From the NCBI GenBank assembly GCA_013003065.1, contig JABDLI010000378.1:1-37577 (forward strand): a DNA stretch of 37,577 nt. The letters run 5' to 3'. A program made the translations under genes and the position numbers. The first letter of the stretch is position 1. Each line of letters opens with the position of its first letter. Source of the DNA: Phycisphaerales bacterium (GTDB lineage: Bacteria; Planctomycetota; Phycisphaerae; Phycisphaerales; SM1A02). Below are positions 14,975-23,687 of this stretch, piece by piece. The notes beneath the pieces are model-generated. The model had not been told where the DNA came from. It saw only the letters and a program-made list of their open reading frames with translations, and did not search any database.

Positions 14975-17650
14975 GTGAAACGCTTTCGGATCTTCGAGTT
15001 CCTCGCGGGCCTGCTCGTCACGCTGCTCGTCGTGACCGTCGATCTGCTCGGCGGGTTCACGGGCGTCAAGCGGATGAGCGTGGACCTGCGTTTCGCACTG
15101 GTGCCTCGCCCCGACGCGCCGATGACGTCGGAGATCGTGCACGTCGACATCGATGACCAGGCGCTCGAGCTGGTCGGGCGCTGGCCCTGGGATCGGCGGA
15201 AGCTCGCGGACGTCATCCGTGAGCTCGATCGCGCCGGTGTCCGGACCATCGCGATCGATCTGCTGCTCGCCGATCCCCAGCAGTATCCCGAAGGCACCGG
15301 CGAGCGCGACGTCGACCACGATGCGGAGCTGGCTCAGGCGATCGCGGATGCGTCGTGCGTGCTGGGCGTAGTGCTCGCCGAAGGCACCAAGCTCGATGAG
15401 CCCTGGTGGAACAACGACCGGGGGCGGGTGCAGCTCGAGCGGCTGCTGAGGGAACTGGGCAACGACATCCAGCTCACGCCCGAGGAGATTCTCGACGGTG
15501 GCCTGCTCACGGGCGCCCGCCGGGAGGACTTTCGTCTGCGTCCGGTGTTCTTCAAACGCATGGCCCTGTGGCAGTGGCTCCTCACGCGGCCCGCCGGCGC
15601 GCCGATCGACAAGCTTGCGGTCGAGGCTGCAGTCGCGCCCAGGCTGCCGGAGAACTACGGCCAGTACCCGGAGGAACCTCTGATCGACGTCACGCTGGCG
15701 CAGATGCACGCGTGGCGTTTGCTGACGGACGGCGATCCCGACGGCTCCAGCCACCTCGATCAAGCCCCGCTCCCCACCCTCGCGCGGGCGGCGGCGGGGG
15801 TCGGGTTCGTCAACATGGACCGCCATCAGGACAGCGTCGTTCGCGAGGTGGGGGTCGAGCGGGCGGCGCCCGGCGGTGCGATGTACTCGCTCGGGCTCAG
15901 GGCGGCCGCGGTTCATCAGGACCTTCCGCTCGACCGAATCACCACCACCGACGATGAGCTCCGGTTCGGCGACACGACGCTTCCGGTGCGGACGTTCCTG
16001 GACGCGGCGGGCAAGCTTCGCCGGACGATCTGGATCGACTGGCCGACGAGTCGCGACGCGGAGCACCGGTGGGCGGGGCTGCTCCGCCAGAACGCGGACG
16101 ACGATCCGGCCGCGGGGCACCTGTCGATTCGGACGCTCGTGGAGCTGGGCGCCGCGCGACGAACGGTCGCGAGCATCGAGCGGTCGCTGCGTGCGCAAGC
16201 CGCCTCGATCCTCGTCGGGGAGGATGTGCCGGAGGATCGCGTGGCGTTGAACCGAAAGGTCCAGGATCAGCTCGAGTTCGACGAGGAGCCGGGCGAGACC
16301 TCGCCGGCACACGCCGCCTGGAATGCGCTCCTGGCCAGCCTGATCGACGGCGAACGGAAGATCAGCGAAACCGAGGACATGCTCGAGGATGTCGTCGCGA
16401 ACAAGCTTGCCTTCATCGGCTTCATCGGCACGGGCACGGCGGCGGACTTCGTCAACACGCCGATCGCGCCGCAAACGCCGGGCGTCGTCGTCCACGCCGC
16501 GATGGCGCACATGGCCTTGACCGGCTCGGCCGTCCACTTCCTCCGGCCGTGGACCACCGCGTTGCTGTGTCTGGCGCTGGGGGTCGGGGCCGCCCTCATC
16601 GCAGCGCGGCTCAAGGCCGCACCGTCCACCGCCGCGGTCGCGGCGTTGCTGATCGTCTACGCGTTCGTTGCCGTCTGGTGCTTCGCGCGGGCCGATCTCA
16701 TCATGCCGATCGTCGCCCCGTTGACCGCCGCCGCGGCCGCGTGGATCGTGTCGACGGTGCTGGAGGCGGCGATCTCGCAACGCGATCGGGCCCGGGTCAC
16801 CCGGCAGTTCGGCGCGCGGGTGTCCGGTCAGCTCGTCACGCACCTGCTGGAGAACCCGGAGTCGGTCTCGGTGCAGGGGGTCGAGCGTGAGATCACCACC
16901 CTCATCGGCGACCTGGCCAACTTCACGGCCGTGAGCGAGGTGCTCGGCGGCGAGAAATCGGTCGAGACGCTCAACCGATACCTCGGCGCCATGACCGAGA
17001 CGCTCATCGAGCACAACGCGTACGTCAACAAGTTCCTGGGTGACGGCGTCATGGCGTTCTGGTCGGCGTTTGGAGAGGATCCCGAGCAGGCGGCCAGCGC
17101 GTGCCAGAGCGCGCTCGAGTGCCAGGCGGTCATGGACCGCCTCAATCGCGATCGCCGTCTGCGTCAGGTGCCCGACCTCAGCCTGCGGGTCGGCATCTCG
17201 ACGGGACGGGCGGTGGTGGGGGACTGCGGCGCGCCGCCGATGCTGAACGATTACACGGCGATCGGCGATCCCGTGAATCTGGCCGCGCGGCTGGAGTCTG
17301 CCAACAAGCAGTTTGGCACGCACATCCTCATCGACGGACGCACGCACGAGCTCCTCGGCCACGACCCCGGCCCCGTCCAGCCGATCGGACGCATCATGGT
17401 GGTCGGACAGACGACGGTGACGCGGGTCTACCACGTGCTGCCGGAGGATCCCGATCCGAACCTGCTCGAGCTGAGCGGATGCCTGGTCGAGGCATTCACC
17501 GCCGGCGACGCCGAAGCCGTTGCGGTGATCCTCGACGGGATGGAGTCACGCCTCGGCCCCGAGTGCCGCAAGCTCGTCAAGGTGTACCGCGATTACCTCG
17601 CCCGCATGGGCGACGGGTTCGACGGCGCCTTGCACCTCTCCGAGAAGTAG
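14975..17650 (+). CDS. CHASE2-domain adenylate cyclase (class III)
   Basis: Membrane receptor cyclase of 891 aa that should make cAMP from ATP. Order of parts: one membrane helix (8-28); a large extracytoplasmic CHASE2 sensor (about 30-525, with HVDIDDQALELVGRWPWDR and later DFVNTPIAPQTPGVVVHA); three membrane helices (about 527-598); and a cytoplasmic class III cyclase domain (about 638-823). The metal-binding aspartates are D646 (IGDLANFT) and D690 (FLGDGVMAFW). K686 and the YTAIGD segment (760-765) fit ATP selectivity, and N768 and R772 (VNLAARLE) supply the transition-state residues, so it looks active. GTG 14975 has GAGGT 5 bases upstream. It is last in the operon with the FecR, lipoprotein and barrel genes, which may deliver the envelope signal it senses. 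It ends 19 bases from the convergent TpsA gene. Confidence 0.92.
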   Translation: MKRFRIFEFLAGLLVTLLVVTVDLLGGFTGVKRMSVDLRFALVPRPDAPMTSEIVHVDIDDQALELVGRWPWDRRKLADVIRELDRAGVRTIAIDLLLADPQQYPEGTGERDVDHDAELAQAIADASCVLGVVLAEGTKLDEPWWNNDRGRVQLERLLRELGNDIQLTPEEILDGGLLTGARREDFRLRPVFFKRMALWQWLLTRPAGAPIDKLAVEAAVAPRLPENYGQYPEEPLIDVTLAQMHAWRLLTDGDPDGSSHLDQAPLPTLARAAAGVGFVNMDRHQDSVVREVGVERAAPGGAMYSLGLRAAAVHQDLPLDRITTTDDELRFGDTTLPVRTFLDAAGKLRRTIWIDWPTSRDAEHRWAGLLRQNADDDPAAGHLSIRTLVELGAARRTVASIERSLRAQAASILVGEDVPEDRVALNRKVQDQLEFDEEPGETSPAHAAWNALLASLIDGERKISETEDMLEDVVANKLAFIGFIGTGTAADFVNTPIAPQTPGVVVHAAMAHMALTGSAVHFLRPWTTALLCLALGVGAALIAARLKAAPSTAAVAALLIVYAFVAVWCFARADLIMPIVAPLTAAAAAWIVSTVLEAAISQRDRARVTRQFGARVSGQLVTHLLENPESVSVQGVEREITTLIGDLANFTAVSEVLGGEKSVETLNRYLGAMTETLIEHNAYVNKFLGDGVMAFWSAFGEDPEQAASACQSALECQAVMDRLNRDRRLRQVPDLSLRVGISTGRAVVGDCGAPPMLNDYTAIGDPVNLAARLESANKQFGTHILIDGRTHELLGHDPGPVQPIGRIMVVGQTTVTRVYHVLPEDPDPNLLELSGCLVEAFTAGDAEAVAVILDGMESRLGPECRKLVKVYRDYLARMGDGFDGALHLSEK

Positions 17651-17669
17651 CTCGCCCGACCGCGGCGGG

Positions 17670-20600
17670 TCAGGAGCCCGTGGCCGCGCGGAAGGCGTCG
17701 AGCGGCATCGCGTCGGGGCAGACTCCCATGAGCAGCGTCTCCTCCGCCCGCTCCACCTCCGAGGCGTTGAGACCGGTTCGCGTGAGCAGCGTGCGGATCG
17801 ACGACAGCTCCTCGAGATAGCGGCGGGTCGTCGCATCGGCCTGCTGACGCAACGCATCGGCATCGGGCCGCGCAGACCACGCGGAGGCCAGCGTCTCGCG
17901 GATCGTGCGTCGTTGGGTGTCCTCGAGGTCGACGGAGCCGAAGAGCCCGGTGTACGCGACCCAGAGCGCCCGCATCGACGCCGGATCGAGCCGCTCGACC
18001 GACACGGCTTCCGGCGTTGCGGTGTCGTCGATCAGAGTCTCGACGGACGCCGCGCGTCGCGTCGCGACCCCGAGACGTTCGAGCACGGCGACGCTGGCCG
18101 CGGTGACTCCCGTCACGCCATCGCCCAGGATCACCTCGGCGTCGTCGCCGCCGACGTCCGCGACGCCGGAGACGTTGTCCGCGGTCGGCCCGTTCGCGAC
18201 GAGGTCCACCGAAGCGCCCGCCGCCAGTGCCGAGAAACCCGGCGTGACGTCGGTGGCGACCTGGACGAAACCGAAGAGCGTGTCCGAGATCCCGCCGCCG
18301 GAGATCGTTCCGAACCGCGGTCCGGGACGCCCGACGCCGGAGATGACCGTCGGCACGACGGAGAAGTCGATGCCGGTGCCGGCGACGAAGTCGAGCCCGA
18401 CGTCGCTGGCGGCCGCCGGCCGTGCGAGCAGATCGATGTTGTCCGCGATGACCGTGATGCCTCCGAGCGCGCTCAGGTCGCCGAGCTGCGCCGTGGCCCC
18501 CGGGCCCTGCGCTTCGATGCGGAGATCTCCGCCGACGCTCATCTTCTCGCCGAAGCCCATCCGGACGTCGCCCCGCTCCGAACGGATCGTCAGGTCGCCG
18601 TTCGGACGCACGATCGTCGCGTCGGTCGGCAGATCGTCGAGCGCGCGGCCGGCCGGGTTGAGCAGGATGTCGTCGAGGGCGGTGACCAGCGACGTTCTGA
18701 ACTCGATCCGCGGCGCGGCCAGCGTGAGCGACCCCGCCTCGGTCTTCGCGAGGAGGTTGCAGAAGAGCAGGCCGGCGTCACCGGTGGCGGCGATGGTCTG
18801 ATTGCGTCGTCCGGTCAGCGTCGCGCGGTTCATGAAGACGATGCAATCGCCGAAGACATCGCCCCGCAGCCGGGCGTGGCCGGCGAAGGTGACGGCGCCG
18901 AGCCCCTCGATGTCGCCGGTGACGAAGAGATCGTCGGCCTTGAGCGCGACGTCGCCGAAGATCAGGTCGCCGGTGCCGGCAACGTCGCCCTCGACGCGAA
19001 TGCCATCGGTGCCCCGCAGCGTGAGCGCCGCCGTCCCCGTCCCCGGCGTGATCTTCTCGACCCCGCCGGCGAAGCTGAGTTCCCCGCCGCGGGCGCGGGC
19101 CGTCTGGTCACCGGTTCCGTCGAAGATCGTGTCTCCGAGGAACGCAAGATCACCGGCGGTCGTTTCGGCGTCGCCGGCGATGAAGATCCCCGCCGTGCCG
19201 ATCAGATCCAGATCGCCGCCGGTCGACTTCGCCAGGTCGCCGAGGAACTTCAGGCCGACGGCTTCGACGATCTGCCGGCCGACCCCGTCGAACGTCGTGT
19301 CGTCGCTGAAGACGAGCGCGCCCGGGGCGGCCGCGTTGCCTCCCATCCGGATCCCGTCCGTGCCCGAGAGCATCAGGCGGCCGTCGATCGTCTTGGTCAG
19401 ATCGCCGTCGAAGACGAGCGTGCCGTCGGCGACGATGTCCTGGTCCCCCTCGCCGTCGAAGAACGCCGGACCGCCGAAACGCAGATCGCCACCGGCCGCG
19501 ACCACGTCACCGCTGACGAAGACCCCCGAAAAGCCCGCGAGCGTCAACGCGCCGGGGGTGATCTTGAACGCGTTGTCTCGGAATTTGATCGCAGCGGCGT
19601 CCATCCGCTGGGCGCCGGCTCCGTCGAACGTCGTGTCGCCGATGAACGTCAGGGCCCGGGTCACCGCAAGATCGGTCCGGACGAAGATGCCGTGATCGGC
19701 GATCGACGTGAGGTCGCGAGCGCCGAAGATGGGTGCGTTGAAGATGATGTTGCGACCGGCTTCGAAGGTGACGTCGTTGCCGTTGACGAGGAACACCGGG
19801 TGATCGACGGTCAGGTCGTTGCGGGCCTGGAGGATGATGTCACCGAGAATCGCCTCGAGGGCGGAGGCGGCGAGCACGAGCTCATCCGGTCCCTCGTCGA
19901 AGGTGATCGTGCCGTCGAACTCCGTTTGGCCCTGTTCGGCGATCGTGATGTTGAAGGGATCGATCAGGAGCGTACCGTCGGCCGAAAGGCCGCCGCCCTG
20001 CAGACGCACGGTGCCCGCGAACAGCAGCGCGTCGCCGGACACCTCCGCGTACCCGCCACGGCCCTGCCGACGGCCGCCGGAGACGTCCACGACCGCGCCA
20101 TCGGCGAAGACCGTCAGGCCGCCCCAGCTGTGGATGAGCACGTTGCCCCCCCGGGCGTTGCGGGTGCCGCCCGCCGCCGAGACGACGCTGCCGTCGAGCA
20201 GGTAGGTGTGCGACTGGCTCGTCACCTCGACCGCACCGGCGCGGCCGCGGTCCGTGTCGGCCGAGATCTCGCCGGCGTTGACGACGTGCGGGCCCTGCAC
20301 GACGACCGTGCCGGCCCGGCCCCCGGCCGTCGAGGCCGTGATCGTGCCGTGGTTCTCCACGAGCCCGTCGGTCGCAGCGACGGTGACGTGACCACGCTCG
20401 GCCGCGAACAGACCTTCGTTGTTGATGGCGAGGGCGTACAGGTCGCCGGCGCCGACCACGAGCTGGCCGCGGGTCGCCGACACGACGCCCGTGTTGTGGA
20501 CACCGGCGAGGGCGTCCGGGTTCGGATCCGTGCCGCCGGCGTGCGGGCGACTGCGATCGGTGATCCAGCTGCCGTCGACTTTCACGTGCAGGCGGTCGCC

Positions 20601-21215
20601 CTGCTGACGCAGCAGCACGTCCTCGCCCGCGACCATCGTGATCACGCCGCGGTCCGCGCTGATCGTTCCGTGATTGACCACGCGTCCGCCGATGAGGTGC
20701 GCCGCGTCCGCGTGGATCGCCCCCTCGTTGACCACGTCGCCCTGGAGATTCTTGAACCGGTCGGAGCCGGCGAGAAAGCTGTTGTTGGAGATGGTGCCCG
20801 CGGCGGCGTAGAGCCCGCCCACGTCGACCACCGCGCCGTTGCCGAAGTAGATGCCGGCGGGGTTGACGATGTAGACGATGCCGTTGGAGAGGAGCTTTCC
20901 GTCGATGCGGGTGAACTGCTCGCCGGTCACGCGATTCAGGACCCGGGCGTTCCGATGCGGCTGAATGAACCGGAGGGTCTCGTACTCCTCGATCGAGAGC
21001 CCACGGTAGTTGATGATGGCGTTGTCGCTGGCGCGGATGATGTAGAGGTCGCCGTTGCGTTCGAAGACGACGTCGCCGCGGATGACCCGAGGATCGTCGA
21101 GGTCGGCGGAGGCGTTCGCGCCGAGGGAGGCGGCGAGCAGCAGCATCGCCAGCAACCGCAGTCGGCGGCGTCGCGTCGGCAGAAGGGACCACGTTCGGGT
21201 GCGTCCGATAGACAT
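17670..21215 (-). CDS. TpsA-like filamentous haemagglutinin-type exoprotein
   Basis: 1181-aa secreted partner of a two-partner secretion pair. A basic N-terminus and signal peptide (1-37, cut after NASA) precede the TPS secretion domain (about 40-300), with the typical motifs NGDLYIIRASDNAIINY, NGIVYIVNPAGIYFG (111-125) and a GxxxVVNHGTI series. The rest is predicted right-handed beta-helix built from about 50-residue degenerate units (D-T-x-FDGxGxQ, GTDGIRxxGD, GDLxFxGD). A non-repetitive helical tail of about 130 residues follows (RQQADATTRRYLEELSSIRTLL). It is short compared with classical haemagglutinins of over 2000 aa. The frame is open upstream to 21428, but ATG 21215 has GAGAGGAG 6-8 bases upstream and gives the leader. 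The partner TpsB gene is 213 bases upstream on the same strand. Confidence 0.88.
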   Translation of the reverse strand: MSIGRTRTWSLLPTRRRRLRLLAMLLLAASLGANASADLDDPRVIRGDVVFERNGDLYIIRASDNAIINYRGLSIEEYETLRFIQPHRNARVLNRVTGEQFTRIDGKLLSNGIVYIVNPAGIYFGNGAVVDVGGLYAAAGTISNNSFLAGSDRFKNLQGDVVNEGAIHADAAHLIGGRVVNHGTISADRGVITMVAGEDVLLRQQGDRLHVKVDGSWITDRSRPHAGGTDPNPDALAGVHNTGVVSATRGQLVVGAGDLYALAINNEGLFAAERGHVTVAATDGLVENHGTITASTAGGRAGTVVVQGPHVVNAGEISADTDRGRAGAVEVTSQSHTYLLDGSVVSAAGGTRNARGGNVLIHSWGGLTVFADGAVVDVSGGRRQGRGGYAEVSGDALLFAGTVRLQGGGLSADGTLLIDPFNITIAEQGQTEFDGTITFDEGPDELVLAASALEAILGDIILQARNDLTVDHPVFLVNGNDVTFEAGRNIIFNAPIFGARDLTSIADHGIFVRTDLAVTRALTFIGDTTFDGAGAQRMDAAAIKFRDNAFKITPGALTLAGFSGVFVSGDVVAAGGDLRFGGPAFFDGEGDQDIVADGTLVFDGDLTKTIDGRLMLSGTDGIRMGGNAAAPGALVFSDDTTFDGVGRQIVEAVGLKFLGDLAKSTGGDLDLIGTAGIFIAGDAETTAGDLAFLGDTIFDGTGDQTARARGGELSFAGGVEKITPGTGTAALTLRGTDGIRVEGDVAGTGDLIFGDVALKADDLFVTGDIEGLGAVTFAGHARLRGDVFGDCIVFMNRATLTGRRNQTIAATGDAGLLFCNLLAKTEAGSLTLAAPRIEFRTSLVTALDDILLNPAGRALDDLPTDATIVRPNGDLTIRSERGDVRMGFGEKMSVGGDLRIEAQGPGATAQLGDLSALGGITVIADNIDLLARPAAASDVGLDFVAGTGIDFSVVPTVISGVGRPGPRFGTISGGGISDTLFGFVQVATDVTPGFSALAAGASVDLVANGPTADNVSGVADVGGDDAEVILGDGVTGVTAASVAVLERLGVATRRAASVETLIDDTATPEAVSVERLDPASMRALWVAYTGLFGSVDLEDTQRRTIRETLASAWSARPDADALRQQADATTRRYLEELSSIRTLLTRTGLNASEVERAEETLLMGVCPDAMPLDAFRAATGS

Positions 21216-21387
21216 CTCCGGCTCCTCTCGCATCTCCGGCGTTCGTCGCGGGGGACCTGACTCTGGTGCGCTGTACGTCGACCCGGTTCGAGCCATGGGC
21301 TCGACCGGGGCCGCCTTCGAGCCTCCGTGCCGTCGAAAGCGTGGCGCGTCCTCGCTCGGCGAGAGACCCGGCCGCGTGTTTCTCAAT

Positions 21388-21411
21388 CGTGGCACCGATT
21401 GGTTCCGGTGC
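21388..21411 (-). terminator. 8-bp hairpin between tpsB and tpsA
   Basis: TGGCACCG and CGGTGCCA form a perfect 8-bp stem with an 8-base loop, 17 bases after the TpsB stop on the transcribed strand. No T-run follows. It may cause partial termination or stabilise the upstream message, so that transporter and exoprotein are made in different amounts from one transcript. The remainder of the 213-base spacer (21216-21387) shows only the TpsA ribosome-binding site. Confidence 0.45.
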
Positions 21412-21428
21412 CATCCAAAAGGGATCAT

Positions 21429-23339
21429 CTAGAAAAAGAAGGATCCCAGCAGGTGTATCTGGCTGCTCCCCGCGGTGACGCTCTCGTCCTGGAGGTCGTG
21501 CAGGGCGAAGCCCCAGTCAACTCGGACCTGAAAGCCGCCGATCAGCAGCTCGACGCCGATGCCCGCGCCCACGAGGGTGTCGTCCGTCTCGAAGGACAGG
21601 CGATCGTTGTTGATGACGTGCGCGACGTCGACGAAGCCCCGCAGCACCAGATCCCAATCCGGACGTCCGTAGACGTGCTGCGGCGCCCACCGAAACGCTT
21701 GGCCAAACAGGGGGGTCTGCGCAGGCTCGGGTTGAATGGCAAAGTCGCGAGGGAGGTGATACCGGTACTCCACCGTGCCGGTGAGCAGCGTGTCTCCGGC
21801 GGCAACCGATTGCGGGTAGCCCCGCACCGAGTAGAAGCCGCCGGCCACGCCCTCGGACTGCGGAATCAGCCGCGCGTCGTTGAAGGCGTACTGGCCGCGG
21901 AAGGCGAGCGCGACCTCGTGGGCGAGGGTCGACGACTCGGCCGTGGTCGGATCCTGCCACGCGGCCGGGTCGAGCACGGGCTCGAGGTAGAACGAGTGCC
22001 CGAGATCCCACTGCAGCGTGAGCCAGTCGTCGTCGGGAAAGAGCCGGCCGAGGCTGTTCAGATCCTGGTCATCGACGGAGACCCAGCCCGGTTGCCACTC
22101 CAGCCGCACGAGCCCGCGGGTGACGGCCTCGTCCGTCGTGCGTTCGGCCCGGAGGCCGATCTGCGGCAGCACGAAGTCGGCGGCGCCGCTCACCAGCACG
22201 ACCTGGTTGTCGACGTCGACGTGCTGCCAGCGGGCGCCGGCCAGCAGGTCCACGAACCACGCGTTCGACTGCAGGACGTTGAGGATGTACTCGCCCCCCG
22301 CGTCCCACGACGAGCCGGTGAAGTTCCGTCCCGGAAAACCGAGATCGGACGCCGTATATTCGTTCCACGATCCGAAGACCCGCCAGCGTTCGCGGTCGTC
22401 GTCGCCGGCGCGGGTCTCGTAGGATCCGATGAACGCGTTGGTCTCGTCGAACGCGGACGTGATGAAATCGAGGGACAGCAGGTCGTCCCGGTCGGTGAGG
22501 TGACTGCGGACCAGCCCGAACCGCTGACGCCAGTCGCCCGTTTGCTCGGTCCCGGTGTTGGAGGCCTGCACGTACAGCTGCAGCGGGTTGCCCTCGGCCA
22601 CGAGGTAGTCGAGCGTCACGCCGCCCGGGGTCCGGCTGGACGACAACGCCGCCTCCACCCGCCGGTTGGGGTGGCGGCTGAGCCGAAGCAGGTAGGCGTC
22701 GAGCGCCGGTTTGTTGACGAGATCGCGACGATCGCCATCCGCGGCTCCGGCGGGCCGGATCGGCGAGCGATCTCGGATCCGCTGGTGAACCGGATGGTTG
22801 ATCCGTTCCTCCGCCGCAATCCGGTCGCCCGAGGCGAGCGTGCGCAGCTGGGTGACCATGCCCGTGACGACCAGCAGACGCAGACGCGTATCGCCGCCAC
22901 GCAGGTCGTCGCCGGTGGTCAGGTCGATCTGGGCGGGGGTGACCGTCGCGAAGACGCCGACGAGCCGGCGGGCCGTGAGCTCGATCCGGATGGCCTCGAG
23001 GATGCTCTGCAACGCGCTCAGCGACACCCGTTCGGCCCGCGTGCCGTCGAGGTCACGAAGCCGGAACCGAATCGTCTCTCCGCTCTCGTCGCCGGCAGCG
23101 ACGAGAGCGGCGGGCGTGCGGGCGAGGTCGACCGGGATCTCCATCAGCTCCGCCACCACCGGCTGGCCGGGGTGGTCGGGAGGCAGAAACTCGATCGAGA
23201 ACTCCGTGACCTCGTAGGTGGGCCCGCGATCGATGGGGGCGCCGTCTTGTCCTGCCACGATCGGTGCGAGGACGAACCCGATCAACGCCGCCGTCAGCAC
23301 GGAAGCGAAACGGGTCCGGGATACGCGGAGGGTCGTCAT
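21429..23339 (-). CDS. TpsB outer-membrane transporter (ShlB/FhaC/HecB family)
   Basis: 636-aa outer-membrane pore that exports the neighbouring TpsA protein. The start at 23339 gives a signal peptide (1-30, ending IVAGQ). A POTRA-like periplasmic region spans about 40-260, including a long insertion rich in R and D (about 180-235). A 16-strand-type barrel with aromatic-rich strands follows. The diagnostic VRGY motif is present within GGFYSVRGYPQ (about residue 515), and the protein ends LLGSFFF with terminal Phe. An earlier ATG at 23375 is possible; neither start has a good Shine-Dalgarno. It is somewhat longer than typical FhaC (about 560-590 aa). It is upstream of, and co-directional with, the exoprotein gene and divergent from the GACC-repeat gene at 23688. 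Confidence 0.9.
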   Translation of the reverse strand: MTTLRVSRTRFASVLTAALIGFVLAPIVAGQDGAPIDRGPTYEVTEFSIEFLPPDHPGQPVVAELMEIPVDLARTPAALVAAGDESGETIRFRLRDLDGTRAERVSLSALQSILEAIRIELTARRLVGVFATVTPAQIDLTTGDDLRGGDTRLRLLVVTGMVTQLRTLASGDRIAAEERINHPVHQRIRDRSPIRPAGAADGDRRDLVNKPALDAYLLRLSRHPNRRVEAALSSSRTPGGVTLDYLVAEGNPLQLYVQASNTGTEQTGDWRQRFGLVRSHLTDRDDLLSLDFITSAFDETNAFIGSYETRAGDDDRERWRVFGSWNEYTASDLGFPGRNFTGSSWDAGGEYILNVLQSNAWFVDLLAGARWQHVDVDNQVVLVSGAADFVLPQIGLRAERTTDEAVTRGLVRLEWQPGWVSVDDQDLNSLGRLFPDDDWLTLQWDLGHSFYLEPVLDPAAWQDPTTAESSTLAHEVALAFRGQYAFNDARLIPQSEGVAGGFYSVRGYPQSVAAGDTLLTGTVEYRYHLPRDFAIQPEPAQTPLFGQAFRWAPQHVYGRPDWDLVLRGFVDVAHVINNDRLSFETDDTLVGAGIGVELLIGGFQVRVDWGFALHDLQDESVTAGSSQIHLLGSFFF

Positions 23340-23687
23340 GATGAGGTTGCCGCAAAGCGAAGCGGGGGCGAGCATGCCACCGCCGAACCTTGACCACTTC
23401 ATCGACATTCTCGGGCCCGTTCCGGGAGAGAACAACTGGGACCTTTCCCATCGCGGGTACGGATTAATCCCTAGCCTCCATCCCGATCACGGGAGTCTGG
23501 GTGTCCGGGATGAACTGGGCGAGTGCGTGCGCCGGCGACCGGATCGATCGCACTTGAAACCGTCTGGTTTGGGCGTACCGTTGACGAGGCGTGACGACAC
23601 GCGTTGCGTCACCACCGAACGTGTGTCGGGGCCGGCGGACCACCGCCGCGCGGTGCGCGACTCGAACCCGAGCGGGGGGAGCCGGTC
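23340..23687. other. Divergent intergenic region (348 bp)
   Basis: This gap lies between tpsB (-) and the third GACC-repeat gene (+). It contains the palindrome TCCCG-ATCA-CGGGA (23481-23494), roughly mid-way. TTGAAA (23554-23559), with TACCGT 16 bases later (23576-23581), is a weak plus-strand promoter candidate. TTGACC at 23390 has no matching -10. No additional gene is apparent. Confidence 0.35.
23481..23494. promoter_or_regulatory. Palindrome TCCCGATCACGGGA between divergent genes
   Basis: A 5-bp perfect inverted repeat around ATCA, centred about 150 bases from the TpsB start and 200 from the repeat-protein start. It could be a shared operator or a small hairpin. No regulator is linked. 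Confidence 0.25.

Noticed and set aside
14366-17434. Minus-strand 1022-codon frame opposite the FecR and CHASE2 genes
   Set aside because: Shadow frame; the plus-strand cyclase retains catalytic residues and operon structure.
17913-21260. Plus-strand 1115-codon frame opposite TpsA
   Set aside because: Antisense shadow of a repetitive coding region; no start signal or recognisable domain, while the minus strand has a signal peptide and TPS domain.
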